Below are positions 1 to 11,049 of a DNA stretch of 64,000 bases, one piece after another. A model generated the notes under the pieces. That model saw only the letters and a program-made list of their open reading frames with translations, was not told where the DNA came from and did not search any database. The stretch is from NCBI GenBank assembly GCA_951213105.1, contig OX578145.1:120201239-120265238 (forward strand). Direction: 5' to 3'. The number at the start of each line of letters is the position of its first letter. Positions within the stretch are counted from its first letter, which is position 1. Position numbers and translations under genes: made by a program. The stretch comes from Amaurobius ferox. Its lineage: Eukaryota > Arthropoda > Arachnida > Araneae > Amaurobiidae.

Positions 1-629
1 TGTTTCTGAATTTTTGTTTTAGTACTGGTTCGGTATTATGCATGTCTTGAAATTAAAATAAATTAACTATGTTTTCCTAATTATTATCATAAATATCTTT
101 TAGATAAATGGTAAATATCAACATTAAAATTATGATCAATAGTAAATAACAGCAAGAACAATTTCATTTATTAATCAATAATATAAAAGTTATTGCCAAT
201 TTTCCCTCCCCTAAGAGAATGTAAACATAAATGGTTATATGGTGCAAGTTTTGTAAATGTATTCTACTAGTGAGTTTTCTATCCTTTTAAGAAGGAAAAC
301 AGTTTCCATATCAATTCTGCATTATATATTATACATGTGTAATATCAATATACCTTATACCAAATACAACCTGCAAATCTTGTGCACATTAAAACAAATT
401 CTTGTTAAAAATTTATTTGTATTAAATTTAACATATAAATAAACGTAATACAACAGAAAAACTGAATTTCAGGCAAAGAAAATTTATATTTGGTGATTGT
501 GTAGAGAGGAAATATACACAACCCTTGTATATGAAGGTAAAAAAAAAAATGAAATTGCCTTTTTTATATTAAAATTTATGCAACAATTTCATAACAATTT
601 ACAGCTGAAGATAGATAGATTCATAGAGG
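1..629. other. AT-rich DNA, no gene recognised
   Basis: Very AT-rich sequence with short poly-A runs (around 540-548). Only short chance reading frames are present, with no splice-flanked exon or recognisable transposon terminus. Confidence 0.6.
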
Positions 630-1206
630 TACAGTGGAATCTCATTACAACGAATTTCTAGGGACCGTAGTAAAAATTCGTTATTTTGAAAACTTAATTT
701 AACGCGAAAATTTAAAATGGGGGGCATTTAAAAAATTGAAGGTATAGGAAAAAACATAATGAAACCATATTATATGCTACGATATATTTTAAATTATATA
801 CAAATACAACTATTTCGGTTTTTTGTTGTCATTAATCAAAGATGCGGTTGAACCAGAAAATAGCCCCCCACTCATTTTTCAAAGTACGATTCCGCGCCAA
901 GTTGGCGCGATTCATCGGGTTGCAATTTCATTTCGTATACTTCGCCAATTCTGGTAACCCACTGACATCCAATCAGCGCTCGGCTGTTTGGGAATCTGCA
1001 TTTTAATAGGCAGTAATAGTCTTCTGTGTATTTCATCAGACCTTTTTCGATCGAATTCGTTGACTCTTGCTTTTACAGATCTTTTTCGATCGATTTGCAA
1101 AGATTTAAACACGTATAAACTTTTTGGAATACATATTTAAAACATTCCTCGTAATTCATGGACATTAACATTTTACGCAAATTTTCAATAAATATGCAGG
1201 TTCCGG

Positions 1207-1277
1207 TGTTAAATGTACGTGTATGTTCAAGAAAACGTGCTGCGGTGTTGAATGTACGTGTATGTTCAAGAAAACGT
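1207..1277. repeat. 39-bp tandem duplication inside the Tigger element
   Basis: Two near-identical copies of a segment containing GTACGTGTATGTTCAAGAAA lie 39 bp apart. The minus frame therefore repeats 'FLEHTRTFNT'. This is a local duplication after transposase decay. Confidence 0.8.
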
Positions 1278-1389
1278 AAACAATTACGTAATTGTATTGA
1301 TTGTAGCAGTAGATTCTTTATGTGAAGCATAATATAAAGCAAATCAAACATACCTAAAACTGCAAGTGGTCTTATTTCCAGGATAAGAA

Positions 1390-2797
1390 AAATCAATAAC
1401 ATATTCGAAAAATAGTCAGAAATTTTTGTTTGCACTGGAAGTGATAAAGAGTGTTTGTTAACAGTTTTCAATATTGCTTAACGAATAAAAATATTCAGTA
1501 ACAGTTTTTTGCTGAGCTAAAATTCGATACTTGAAAGGACTGTTTGAAAAGACACTGGAGGGTCATCTGGTACACATTCATCATTGTCACTCATCACCTT
1601 CATCATCTTTTATGTCTTCGCAGATGCTACTATCAAGACTAGCTATAATATTACTAGTTGTCAAGTCTGAACATATAAAAGCTTCCTTCCTCATTGTATC
1701 CAACATAATCAGAAGGTGATATTGTTAAAGGAAAATTAAGCTCTTTGGACGCTGTAGCTCATAGATCTTTAGGAAAATCGACAGCTGTAGAATCCTAAAA
1801 CAAATATATCATTCTTATCACATTCTAAAGAGAATACCCAACTTCTTCTAACAGTTCTGGATTATAGACTGGAACATATTTTGCCAAGCAACAAATATCA
1901 TTGCAATGGCTTGTCTGAGGTTAATTGCCATACTAGTACTCATCATTCAAGTTCGCAAGTATTTTTTCAACAAGTCGTCAACGAAAATGAATTTAAACAT
2001 TTTTTTATGATACCCTGATCGAGAGGCCGTAAAATTGAAATACAGTTAGCAGGAATATTTTTTGTTATCCAGGCTCAGGTGTTGTTTTTGTAATTGCAGA
2101 GAAGCGATGAAACATTTTTAAAACAATGAGGTTTTGCGGATTTTCCAATCACTAGTGGGGTTAGTTTTTCTGTGCCAGTTGCATTACAACAAAAGAGAAC
2201 TGAGATGCAAACTTTTGATTTTTTTCCACCTTCGCACTGTTCGCCTTATTTCGCCATAGTACGATTTGGTGGCAGTTGGTACAAAAAGGCTTTCTCATTA
2301 GCATTAAATATGTCTTCAGGTTCATAATCTTCCAAAATTTCTAGCAGTTTGTTTTCTTTCCATTCATGTGCAGCCGATAAATCAGTACATTTTTCATCTC
2401 CACTGACTTGTTTTCATGTTATTCCATATCTTTCATGGAAATGAAACAACCATGCAGAACTAGCATCAAATTCTTTTACTTTCACAACTTCTGCAAATTC
2501 TTTCGCATTAGTTTGTATCATTGACATAAAAACAGGAATATTTTTCGGTCGAACATCTGTACACAGCTTCATCAATGTTTTAATGATTTCCTAAACAGTC
2601 TTTTCCTGTCGGGACACAAAACAGACTGCTCAGAAAGTTTTAAAATTTTGTTCTTTTTTATAAAATCGCAGATATTGTAGAAGCAGCAATCCCACAATCT
2701 TTGCAATATCAACTTGCTTTTTTCTGGATTGTACTGCTTCCAAAATTTCAACTTTTTCTTTTAAAGAGAACTAACTGCTTTCACTTCTTTCGGACAT
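1390..2797 (-). pseudogene. Tigger/CENP-B-like transposase pseudogene
   Basis: The minus strand, read with frameshifts from an ATG at 2795-2797, gives motifs in family order. First is a CENP-B-type N-terminal helix-turn-helix (EKVEILEAVQSRKKQVDIAK, then GIAASTISAIL). Next come 'SSAWLFHFHERYGI' of the second DNA-binding domain, 'FNANEKAFLYQLPPNRT' around the first catalytic acidic residue, 'GKSAKPHCFKN', and a C-terminal 'QTKISDYF' tail. Tigger transposases normally have NADE/T at the first catalytic site, so the Asp is Asn here. With several stops and frameshifts, this copy is dead. It would have cut and pasted its own TIR-flanked DNA in the nucleus. The motif reading is direct; the family assignment is from known Tigger/jerky proteins. 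Confidence 0.75.
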
Positions 2798-3410
2798 TTT
2801 AAATCAGAAACAGAAAAGTACAGCTGTACAGCCAAATAAACTAACTACAGTACACGTTTAATGTACTCCACAATACTGCTAATCTCAATTTTCTTATCAG
2901 TTCATATGTGAAAGAATTTTCAGGGAAAATAATCACATGTCTCCCCCCCCCCCTCCCCCCCGGATGCATTATCTATACACCTGGTCATGTAGACAAAAAT
3001 ATCTAGATAAGGGGTGGTTGCTTCAGAAACCCCTTTCAGTTGCACATTTATTTCCAAAAGGATTATAATTATGAAGTACCCTACTTAAAAAGTATATCTT
3101 TCTTTTAAAAATAAACAACTTTATTGCAAGTAAAAATAGAAAGGAGTATTAAATGTTATCATAGTGAAATATTAAAATGCAACGTTATACAAGAAGGCTA
3201 AAATAACGGTGGGATGTTTTTTCTTAAATTTTACAACTTTTAGATCTAGAAAGGGGTTTCTGAGGTAAAATGAAAGAAAAAAATTCGTTAATCTGAAAAA
3301 ACAAATGCTTTCATAGTTTAAATTCATTCGTTAATGTGAAAATATTTAATGAGGAAAGAATAGGAATTTTTTCAAAACATCGCGCAATATTCGTTAAACT
3401 GGTGTTCGAG

Positions 3411-3476
3411 ATTCCACTGTATACAAAAGAATAAAACACTGTAATTCCACTGTATACAAAAGAATAAAACCATAAA
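3411..3476. repeat. 33-bp tandem duplication at Tigger right end
   Basis: The terminal ATTCCACTGTATACAAAAGA plus following bases occurs twice, 33 bp apart. It duplicates the last bases of the transposon end with its TA and flank. Confidence 0.8.
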
Positions 3477-5224
3477 ATGAAAACTAACAAAAAATATAAA
3501 ATGTTATTTTGTATAGCATTGTGAAAAGAAACACTGATATTAATAGATCGAATTCATTTAAAAAAATGAGTCCGTCCTTCATTCATGTTTTTTCCAAATT
3601 TAATGAAGTAGATGCAATGGGATTTGATCGTTGTTGCCTCGCATTTACAGCGTAAACAGCAGATTGAATCATGCTATTTCGAATGTAAATTCGGAACATA
3701 AAATGATCTAGTAAGTATAAATGTTTAAAAATTGTGAATCTCTATAAAATATTCGTCAAATTATAATTAATTTCTTTATATTGCTTTGTTAAAAAGTACG
3801 GCAGAATTAGAGGTATAGTTGAGACACTTTTGTCGATCGGGAAATCCCGATCGACAAAAATGTTTTGAATGGATGTTACGGCCAAATACACCTACAGTAT
3901 AAAACATAGGCTACAAAAAAAGATGCACTTTTACAACAAAAGCATAAAAACTGTTATAGAAAATAAATAAATTGTATAGAAAATAAAAACTTACTTACTT
4001 TGTACTTTAGTTGGAATACCATGCGGTGCACCTATAAATTCAAACAAGCCAAGCCTAACCAGTAACCGGTAGAGGAAGCACCGAATCACAAAGCCACGCA
4101 TGCGCGAAAAACTCCATGCTCCAATAGCGGCAGCGTTTGAGCTGGTTCCTTTCGAAGTTTCCCACAATCATTCCTAAAGGAATCCTGTTAGAGTCATTCA
4201 GGACGGATCTTTTTAATGGCTCCTACGCAGGACGTCTCAAGACATCCAACTTAGGATAGGACGCTTTTAGGATCTTTGGGATCATTTTAGGATCTCCTGT
4301 GGAAGTCACTGGTTGTCTGGGAACACTCCAAGTTATTTTTTAGTTATACAGATTTAATCGAGTTAGTTATACAGAATCAATTAAATCGAGAATTGTTGAA
4401 AATAGGCATCGGAAAATGTCACTACATGGTAGCACTACAACTTTCCTCGGAGAAAGATGACTCTAAGAAAGATGTAGCGCATAGAATATTCAAGGGGAAA
4501 ATACAGGGAATACATGGATATTTGTTAAAGCCGCGTCCCTTTTACCGGCTTGTCCTGAGTGAACCAATTGGGAACAATATTAGATATTTGGCATGAAATA
4601 AAAACAGTCATTGCAGTTTTGGACTTAATATGTGTCACGTTTTGCGAGCGCTTTTTGCCAAAGTGAAATAGAAGAGTAATAAAACATGAGGAGGGACCTC
4701 TCAAATTGGCTCAGATCGCTAATTTGGCTTCAGTTTTCTACATTTAAGAATGTGTATGTTCTCTGTCTCGTCTTTTTTTATGAATAAATTTGAAAGTTTA
4801 AATAAACATTTGAAAACAAATTACTTTTTTTTTGTAATTTTGATTTCTTTTATTAAATCTATTAACCTAGTTCTTTCAGTTTGGGTTCATGGCGAAAGCG
4901 TATTAGATTTAGAAAATTGAAATCTAAAAAATCTTTGATAGATTTTTTTTTCTTTTAATAAGTGAGTTGAATAAGTGGGGGTTATTCATGATATTTTAGG
5001 GGTTTCCGTCCATCGTGAGTAAATTGGGACACTCAGTTTGAGGAGCCACGTGACCTACCCTGCTGTATTGCTTTTCAGCTATTTAACATTAAAAAATACC
5101 TGACAATTAAAGAATATCTAAATATTTATTAAAAGCTGTAAAATTAAATTTCCAACATGATTCTTTTATCTGGCGTTATTTTTCTGGAAATTTTGACCCC
5201 CCGCTGACGATTCTATTGCTCACA
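3422..5224. other. No gene recognised
   Basis: Mostly AT-rich. A more GC-balanced patch at 4040-4330 has no usable reading frame. A 67-codon frame at 4393-4596 (TTG start) matches nothing I recognise and has no splice context, so it is left uncalled. The one structured site is the palindrome at 3828-3859. Confidence 0.5.
3828..3859. repeat. Perfect palindrome, 15-bp arms
   Basis: TTTTGTCGATCGGGA and its exact reverse complement are separated by AA. It lies in unique-looking AT-rich DNA and is not an obvious part of a larger element. Confidence 0.85.
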
Positions 5225-5710
5225 TATCCCATGGGCGTATATTTTAATTGAGGTAGCACCCAATATTTCTTATCTCGGCTTCTAATTCAGCGATTTTGAT
5301 TCTGATGATGGCTATAGTTTCTGCACCATCTATACGTGTTATCTGAATATGCATATTTTGTGTCAACCCCTTGGGCGTAACTTTCAGCTTAACTAGCCCC
5401 CAGAATTTTACATCTCGTTTCCTAATTGAGAGATTTTGGTTCTGCTAGTGGCTATAGTCTCTGCACCATTCTTACATGTCACCTGGATATGCATCTTTAA
5501 CCTGACAAATCCCGGAGCGTAACTTTTACTTCAGTAATCCCCCCCCCCCTAATTTTCTATCTCGCCTCCTAATTCACCGATTTTGATTTTACTAGCAGTT
5601 ATAGTCTCTGAACCATCTGTACGTATCACCAGAATATGCATATGTTTCTAGACAGCTTCATGGACGTAACTTTTAGTTTAAATAGCCCCACAATTTTACT
5701 TTATTAGGAG
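5225..5710. repeat. Diverged ~140-bp tandem repeat, about 3.5 units
   Basis: A block containing 'GGGCGTAACTTT', 'CTAATTCAGCGATTTTG', 'GGCTATAGTCTCTGCACCAT' and 'GGATATGCAT' recurs with starts near 5233, 5373, 5514 and 5662. Copies differ by many substitutions and a poly-C expansion near 5540, so the array is old. Confidence 0.8.
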
Positions 5711-5849
5711 TATGTAATGTGTTCACCAGGAGGGTGCGTCCATGTGTCCAGGAATGTTATGGGCGAGCGAGTAGGTGGGAGGTACGTTTTTAACTTATGT
5801 ATCTTAATAATACATCTGTCGTTATACACAAAACACATATGCATATACA

Positions 5850-5925
5850 TATACTATATATATATATATATATATATACATATACTATATATATATATAT
5901 ATACATATATATGTATATTACTAAC
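5850..5925. repeat. TA microsatellite
   Basis: Two long (TA)n tracts separated by short interruptions. Confidence 0.95.
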
Positions 5926-5949
5926 ACATATATAGGCTTAAATACATAG

Positions 5950-5990
5950 ATGAGCGCCGCCCTCTACATGTCGCTCACGAGCCGCCACTG
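5950..5990. repeat. Dispersed transposon-like terminus (copy 1)
   Basis: GCCGCCCTCTA followed by CACGAGCCGCCACTG is matched by a second copy near 25968-26000. Reverse-complemented it begins CAGTGGCGGCTCGTG, the form of a DNA-transposon terminal repeat. No partner terminus was found nearby, so the parent element is unknown. Confidence 0.45.
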
Positions 5991-6034
5991 TGTTATAGCT
6001 GCTGTTTTTAACGGTATGAATTTAAATCAAAAAG

Positions 6035-6105
6035 TTTGATGTGGGCAGCACATAACTTTCCTTATATAATGCAATGAATTTACTTCTTTCACTGTTAAAG
6101 AATGA
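6035..6105 (-). repeat. Family W terminal module
   Basis: Contains GATGTGGGCAGCACATAAC and TATATAATGCAATGAATTTA, the end module seen at the far end of longer family W copies and in the 48.5-49.7 kb array. Here it stands alone in minus orientation. Confidence 0.7.
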
Positions 6106-6440
6106 TGAAAAGATCAAGTTGAACTAAACACTATGTAATACGATTGTATGATTGTACGTCGAGTGGAGACTAAATACTTCATATATTTTATTATTTTCAT
6201 TTTATATATCATTTTATTATTATTAAATTAATAGCCATCTAAATTGAGTTAACCATCTATTTCGGCATATTTTATATGTAATGAATGAAATTTCTGGATT
6301 TAAACTTATAACAGTTTTATCTACCAATTTTTAAAAATAATTACAATCATTTCATATATATGGAAAACATATGGTATATATATTTATACTCAGATTAGTA
6401 GAACATATCTGAACCTAGATCTTGAAGTTACAATTTCTGA

Positions 6441-6730
6441 TTCACTAGGACGCGTCCAATCGGGCGAGGAGACCAATCTAGCTGATCTAGTCTTTACTCT
6501 GTTAGCACTCTAGAGTCGAGCGTCCTCTCCGGCTGGAGACCGTTCTAGCTGATGCTGAAATTATGCGACTACATTACATATTCACTAGAGTCGAGCGTCC
6601 CGTTCGGTTGGAGACCAACCTAGTTGATGTTGGAGTTCGATGAACACCGCATTCACTAGGTCAGCGTCCACTCGGATGGGAGACCAATCTAGATGTTGAG
6701 CAATGGATGTTGCAGGCTTTTCGGTGTAAG
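6441..6730. repeat. Four diverged repeats resembling 5S rRNA 3' part
   Basis: Four units begin 'CACTAG' or 'CTCTAG' near 6443, 6508, 6593 and 6653, each with a 'GCGTCC' ... 'GAGACCAA/G' ... 'CTAG.TGATG' pattern. The last unit contains CACTCGGATGGGAGACC and, about 40 bp later, TGTTGCAGGCTTTT. That closely resembles the internal-control-region end and 3' end of 5S rRNA as I know it. A 5S-derived repeat or 5S-SINE is plausible. An unrelated minisatellite is the alternative. Confidence 0.45.
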
Positions 6731-7469
6731 AATGGATTTCTAAAGAATTTGGGTCGAATACTTTTGTTTAAAGCAATTGGCTCCATCACACTTTCTTTAC
6801 CCTACATATTATAATGTGTCGAAAAAATTTATGAATGAAGTCAAAAATTCGAATTCATTTTTCCAATGGATTTACAAATTTCTTAACAATTTTCTTTAAT
6901 TACGAAAATTGATGGGTTGTTAATTAGAAATTCTCGTGATATATTATTTTAACTTTTTAGTGAGACCTAAATTAGAATACGCTTCATTATTCTGGTATCC
7001 TGGTTATGACTTTTACAGTCAGTTTAATAGAAATTTCCAAGCTGAATTTTTACGATATTGATTTTTTTCAATCAACGGCTATTGTTCAAATGGACTTCTT
7101 AGTGCAGTGTTGAGAATAACGTTTGGTAATCTGTAATTAAAATTTAGAAGAAAATTATATTTAATTGTTTTTAACAATCTCATTTATCGATTGTTTTCAG
7201 ATCTTGAATATTACATCCCTTAATGTTTCGAAAATGGGTATGAGACTTATATCGATAGTCTGAAAATAAATGACGCTTAAATAGTAATTTTGCTGTTACT
7301 AAATTCTGTGACTTGTTTAATATTTGAAGTGATGATGAGAAAAATCTGAAATCTTGGAATTATTCTTCGTAATATTTATAAATCGAGGAATTTTTTGTTC
7401 TCATATTCTTTCAGCTAGAACTGGAGGACGGCTAAACACACAAAATTCGTTTTTGTATCATCATACACA
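6731..7469. other. No gene recognised
   Basis: AT-rich DNA with many stops in all frames. Fragments such as 'RPKLEYASLFWYPGYD' on the plus strand near 6963-7010 recall the C-terminal region of LINE reverse transcriptases, but the similarity is too short to call. Confidence 0.4.
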
Positions 7470-7565
7470 GAATAAAAATCTGATGTGGGCAACACATGAC
7501 ATTCCTTATATAATGCAATGAATTTACTACTTTTACAGTAAAAAAGAAATAGGTTTTTCTTCTAG
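7470..7565 (-). repeat. Family W terminal module
   Basis: Contains GATGTGGGCAACACATGAC, TATATAATGCAATGAATTTA and AAAAGAAATAGGTTTTTCTT. The last is the reverse complement of the 'AAGAATAACCTATTT' junction of longer W copies, so this is a truncated W copy in minus orientation. Confidence 0.7.
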
Positions 7566-7777
7566 TAGATACTTATATTCGGTCCAAGATGCGATAAGAC
7601 AGAAGGTATCCCGATTCAGAATATTCAGAAGTAATCTCTCGTGCCACACGCCAAACGTCGTTTCATCGCCAGTTCTGGTTTATTCTGGCAACACCCGCAA
7701 TTGGAGGGAAAGACGAATTGTTTTAATAAAGGATATTGTTCATAATTTGATTGCATATCAGATTGCGGCGTTTGAGA

Positions 7778-7986
7778 ATGTCATTAGATACATTTGTATC
7801 AGATTATTTACCCCATTTACAAAAAGATTTTACAATCAAGGTAGATTACAACAAATCGAATAATGATTGCGTGATTTTGAGAGCATCTAGCACAAATAGG
7901 GAAGATATTAGAAACCTTATCCAAATATACAGTAGAATTTCAAATACTGGTTGGATTATTTATAAACCAAATAACAATCCGACTAG
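7778..7986 (+). CDS. Candidate first coding exon, unknown protein
   Basis: From an ATG at 7778 an uninterrupted frame runs about 69 codons (MSLDTFVSDYLPHLQKDFTI ... SRISNTGWIIYKPNNNPTR). It ends in ACTAG|GTAAGT, a full-consensus 5' splice site at 7987. The charged, non-repetitive composition looks like real protein, unlike the flanks. The 'NTGWI..K.....TR' ending recalls the first exon of FLYWCH/MULE-transposase-like genes common in arthropod genomes, but that is from memory and not established. The start is chosen because the frame upstream of 7751 is closed. It could be a host gene exon or a transposase exon. No downstream exon was identified. Confidence 0.45.
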
Positions 7987-8540
7987 GTAAGTTTTATTCA
8001 TTTTGTGTAATACTATTAAAATAATTTGAAGATTAGGAGGAAATATTTGCCATTTTAAAAATGCAAAATTTGGAACACTTTAAGGAAATTTGCTTGACAT
8101 TTTTCGGTTTATGAGAGCAATATATATACTTTTCCGACACACATAGTATAATGCAACGTTTTTCAAGATGTGTTTGTTCTGCGGAACCCTTGGTGTTCCG
8201 CGACATGATAGTTTCATGTAAATTTTTAAAAAAATTTAAGAACAGAGTAAAATTGATGTATAATTTGGACAAGAGATTTTTCTTATTTTGGTAGTTTCCA
8301 CCATCACATTACATTTCAAAAGGTTTTCGCGCCCAAATAAGTTTGAAAAACTCTGGTATAATGTATAGAGAAACTATTGTGACTGGGGCGAAAACTCGAA
8401 TTCGAGGTTGTGTTTTCGAAGGTAGAGCTCGTTTCAAGTATCCCTGAACACGAATCTAACGTTTTTGAAGTGATATCTGTGTGTGTCTGCATATATATTA
8501 ATAAATATTGTATGTATATTAATCTGTATATGCATATTAG

Positions 8541-8595
8541 TGTGTGTGTGTGTGTGCGTGTGTGTGTGTGTGCGTGTGTGTGTGTCTGTATGCAT
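8541..8595. repeat. GT microsatellite inside family W
   Basis: (GT)n with scattered C/A interruptions, at the position where other W copies also carry GT/CA tracts. Confidence 0.9.
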
Positions 8596-8975
8596 GTATG
8601 TTAGAGCGTGTATCTTTGAGTCAGTGGATGCGATATCTAACGAACGTTTCGAACGAAATTTTTTTATAATTATTATAATCAGTTATTACTGGAAGTTATT
8701 GATTTTAAAGGTAATCGAATATTCGGAAATCAACTCCCAATTTTCGAATGAAATTTTGAAAATCTCATAAAAAATCAGAACTTTAATAATGTTACATAAA
8801 ATATCCTTTTTTATTAAATTTTTTCATTAAAAAACGAATAACACAAATTTTAGAATACTAGAATGACCTATTCTTGGCATATTGGACGTTTTCCAAATAA
8901 ATTAAAAAAATTCATAAAACTAAAACAATGAATACGGTCGTAAAATATGCTCCCTTTCCATATTATGCTCCCTTT

Positions 8976-9009
8976 CCACATTTGTCGCATTGTTATGCGA
9001 CAAATGTGG
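8976..9009. repeat. Perfect hairpin, 15-bp arms
   Basis: CCACATTTGTCGCAT, a 4-nt loop, then its exact reverse complement. Other W copies carry only one arm here, so the inverted duplication is specific to this copy. Confidence 0.85.
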
Positions 9010-9300
9010 TAGCATCATTCTGGTACACGAGTTTATTCACGAGAGAAAACACTTTTTACCACAATTTTGTATTTTGACATCCAGCAATTCGTCAAAAGTA
9101 ATTTATATGTCTGTCTGTCTGTCTGTAATGAATGTCGATAAATTAACAAAATATCGAATAACTTGACATATTTAAAATGCTGACAATTTGGCAAAAATGA
9201 CACCAAATTGGCAAAAATGACACTAAATTAATAAAAATGACGAAACATTGATGAATATTCAATATCTTGGAAAATAAATTTTAATTTATTTGATAATTCC

Positions 9301-9737
9301 TATCATTTTGGGGAAATTAATACTCTTGATTTAAGAGATATTGAGTGACCTCAAGGTACAAGGGTAAAACGAAAACACATTCTTGCACAAAACATAGATA
9401 AAAACTTACCCCATCCAAACAATTAATAATGCAGGTTGCAAACAAAAGTAATAGTCTAAATTTTGGTGAGCAATTTAACAAAGTGTCTGTCTGGAAATTT
9501 AATTTGCTAGAAAATATGTTAATGCCTAAACGGAATATGCTGCAGAGCCTTAGTTAAAAAAATTTTAATGAATTTATACTTTTAAATTGTTTTAATTTTA
9601 TATATTTTATTATTAAATAAAATAATTTTAAATGTTATTAGAAAATAAATAAAAATATTTCCTAATTTAAATATGGTAAACAAATGTTAAAATTAAATGC
9701 ACTTTACATTTTAAAATTCTCTGGCTAATTACATTTC
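9301..9737. other. AT-rich DNA, no gene recognised
   Basis: Low-complexity A/T sequence between the W copy and the SINE target duplication. No feature supported. Confidence 0.5.
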
Positions 9738-9753
9738 CAGCAAGTTACGTATG

Positions 9754-10040
9754 TTGTTGTTGTTGAGACCCAGACCATCCGACCCACCAGAAAGGTGTAA
9801 GGTAACTGTTTGGATAGCCAGAAAGTGCCACCCAATTTAGACCAAAACCCAGGGGAGGAGGCATCCACAGGGACCGTGCCCTCCTTCCCTACCACCAACC
9901 TCTCGGAAGGACTTACGGACTCACATGTTTAACGTGATCGTATATCGCGTGAACACGGCAGCAGTTTTGGTAGTGACGGGAATCGAACCCGGGCCTACCG
10001 AGTGCAATTCCCATGCGCTACCCACTCGGCTACCGCGCCG
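9754..10040 (-). mobile_element. tRNA-derived SINE, full length
   Basis: On the minus strand the element starts with a tRNA-like head (10040 down to about 9968). It has an A box TAGCCGAGTGGGTAGC and a B box GGGTTCGATTCCC, the two internal RNA polymerase III promoter elements. A ~200-bp body follows, ending in a short (CAA)n tail at 9754-9766. It is flanked by CAGCAAGTTACGTATG (9738-9753) and CAGCAAGTCACGTATG (10041-10056), a 16-bp target duplication with one mismatch. Head, tail and TSD together make this a complete LINE-mobilised SINE rather than a tRNA gene. Confidence 0.88.
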
Positions 10041-10144
10041 CAGCAAGTCACGTATGTGTAATCGTTCATTCAAATTAGCAATATATTATATTTATACCGT
10101 AGAATGTAGGATCTCATTAATTTGACATTTATGGATTTTTTTTG

Positions 10145-10147
<3 letters not shown>

Positions 10148-10187
<40 letters not shown>
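10148..10187. repeat. TA microsatellite
   Basis: Uninterrupted (TA)n. A second TA tract lies at about 10288-10325. Confidence 0.95.
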
Positions 10188-10191
<4 letters not shown>

Positions 10192-10285
10192 AAAAAAGTT
10201 TGAAAGCCAATGAAAGAAAAGTGAGAAGCTGTAACTCGGAAAACCTAACTTTCTAACAAACTTACAAAATAAAGGTATAAATCAG
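10188..10285. repeat. Dispersed ~100-bp repeat next to TA tract (copy 1)
   Basis: AAGTTTGAAAGCCAATGAAA ... GTAACTCGGAAAACCTAACTTT matches 19139-19240. In both places the copy begins directly after a TA microsatellite. Confidence 0.65.
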
Positions 10286-10325
10286 CATATATATATATAT
10301 ATACACATATATATATATATATATT

Positions 10326-11049
10326 ATCATTATTATTAAATAGGTAACATGAAAATATTGTAGGCTCATTTTTAATCATTTATAACAAAGAAATAAGCTA
10401 TAAAAAAACTGAAACCACAATATTTTCAATTGGATTTAAATTCTGGAAAATTATGACTGAAAAATGACAAAAAATATAACAAAGTTAACTAGATATTGGA
10501 TTAAAATGTTTGGGGATAAAATCCGTCATCAATATTTACTCTGTCAGCATAACAAATTTAAAGATAAATATTTCACCATATATACTATTACTGATTTTTA
10601 TATTCAATATAACTTAAAACTATTTAATGCATTATCATCACTGTACACCTTTAATTTATTTAGATAAGCATGGGCCATATTTCTGAGACAGTTAATAAAT
10701 ATTTCAAAAGTAAACATTACTGTTCACATACATATATGCTGTGTTTAGCAATTCTTTTTATAACAGTTTTTATGGATATATATATATACTTTCAGTAACA
10801 GTATTTATTTATGAACAAACTATGGAAAATACTTGTCAAATGTGTTAAAGACAATGTTAAAAAATACTATTTTTTGTAATTGTGGAATATGCAATTTATT
10901 ATAAGAGAAAAAAAAAAATAAAGATTGGATTTTGGTTTCCCAAATTTTCAGCATTTTTATTTTTTCCCTAAAGGAGATGCAAGTTCCAAATAAAGCTTTA
11001 AACTATGTTAGTTTTATTTAGCATTTTGCTAAAAGAAATCTTATTTTGC
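10326..11049. other. AT-rich DNA, no gene recognised
   Basis: Low-complexity A/T-rich sequence with short chance frames only. Confidence 0.5.

Larger units (their letters stand above)
632..3419 (-). mobile_element. Tigger/pogo-like DNA transposon, inactive
   Basis: The ends form an inverted pair: the left end reads CAGTGGAATCTCATTACAAC and the right end, reverse-complemented, starts CAGTGGAATCTCGAACACC, both leading into 'AACGAAT'. Both ends are flanked by TA (630-631 and 3420-3421), the pogo/Tigger target duplication. The ~2.8 kb interior carries a decayed DDE_1-type transposase on the minus strand, and its orientation agrees with the termini. A C-rich tract sits near 2943-2961. The family call rests on the TIR type, the TA target and several protein motifs; the exact subfamily is not determined. 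Confidence 0.85.
8390..9300 (+). repeat. Family W composite repeat, copy 1
   Basis: Order of parts: a leader (GCGAAAACTCGAATTCGAGG ... GAACACGAATCTAACGTTTT), a GT microsatellite, then a module with 'TTCGAACGAAATTT', 'AATCATAAAAAATCA' and 'TTTTCATTAAAAAACGA'. After that come 'TGCGACAAATGTGGTAGCATC' and 'GAGAAAACACTTTTTACC', and finally 'CAATTTGGCAAAAATGAC' modules ending in 'CAATATCTTGGAAAA'. The same order recurs in copies near 11-14, 30 and 47 kb. No coding capacity is conserved, so this is a non-autonomous element of unknown class. Confidence 0.75.

Noticed and set aside
9968..10040. Functional tRNA gene on the minus strand
   Set aside because: The tRNA-like head is part of a complete SINE with body, tail and target duplication.
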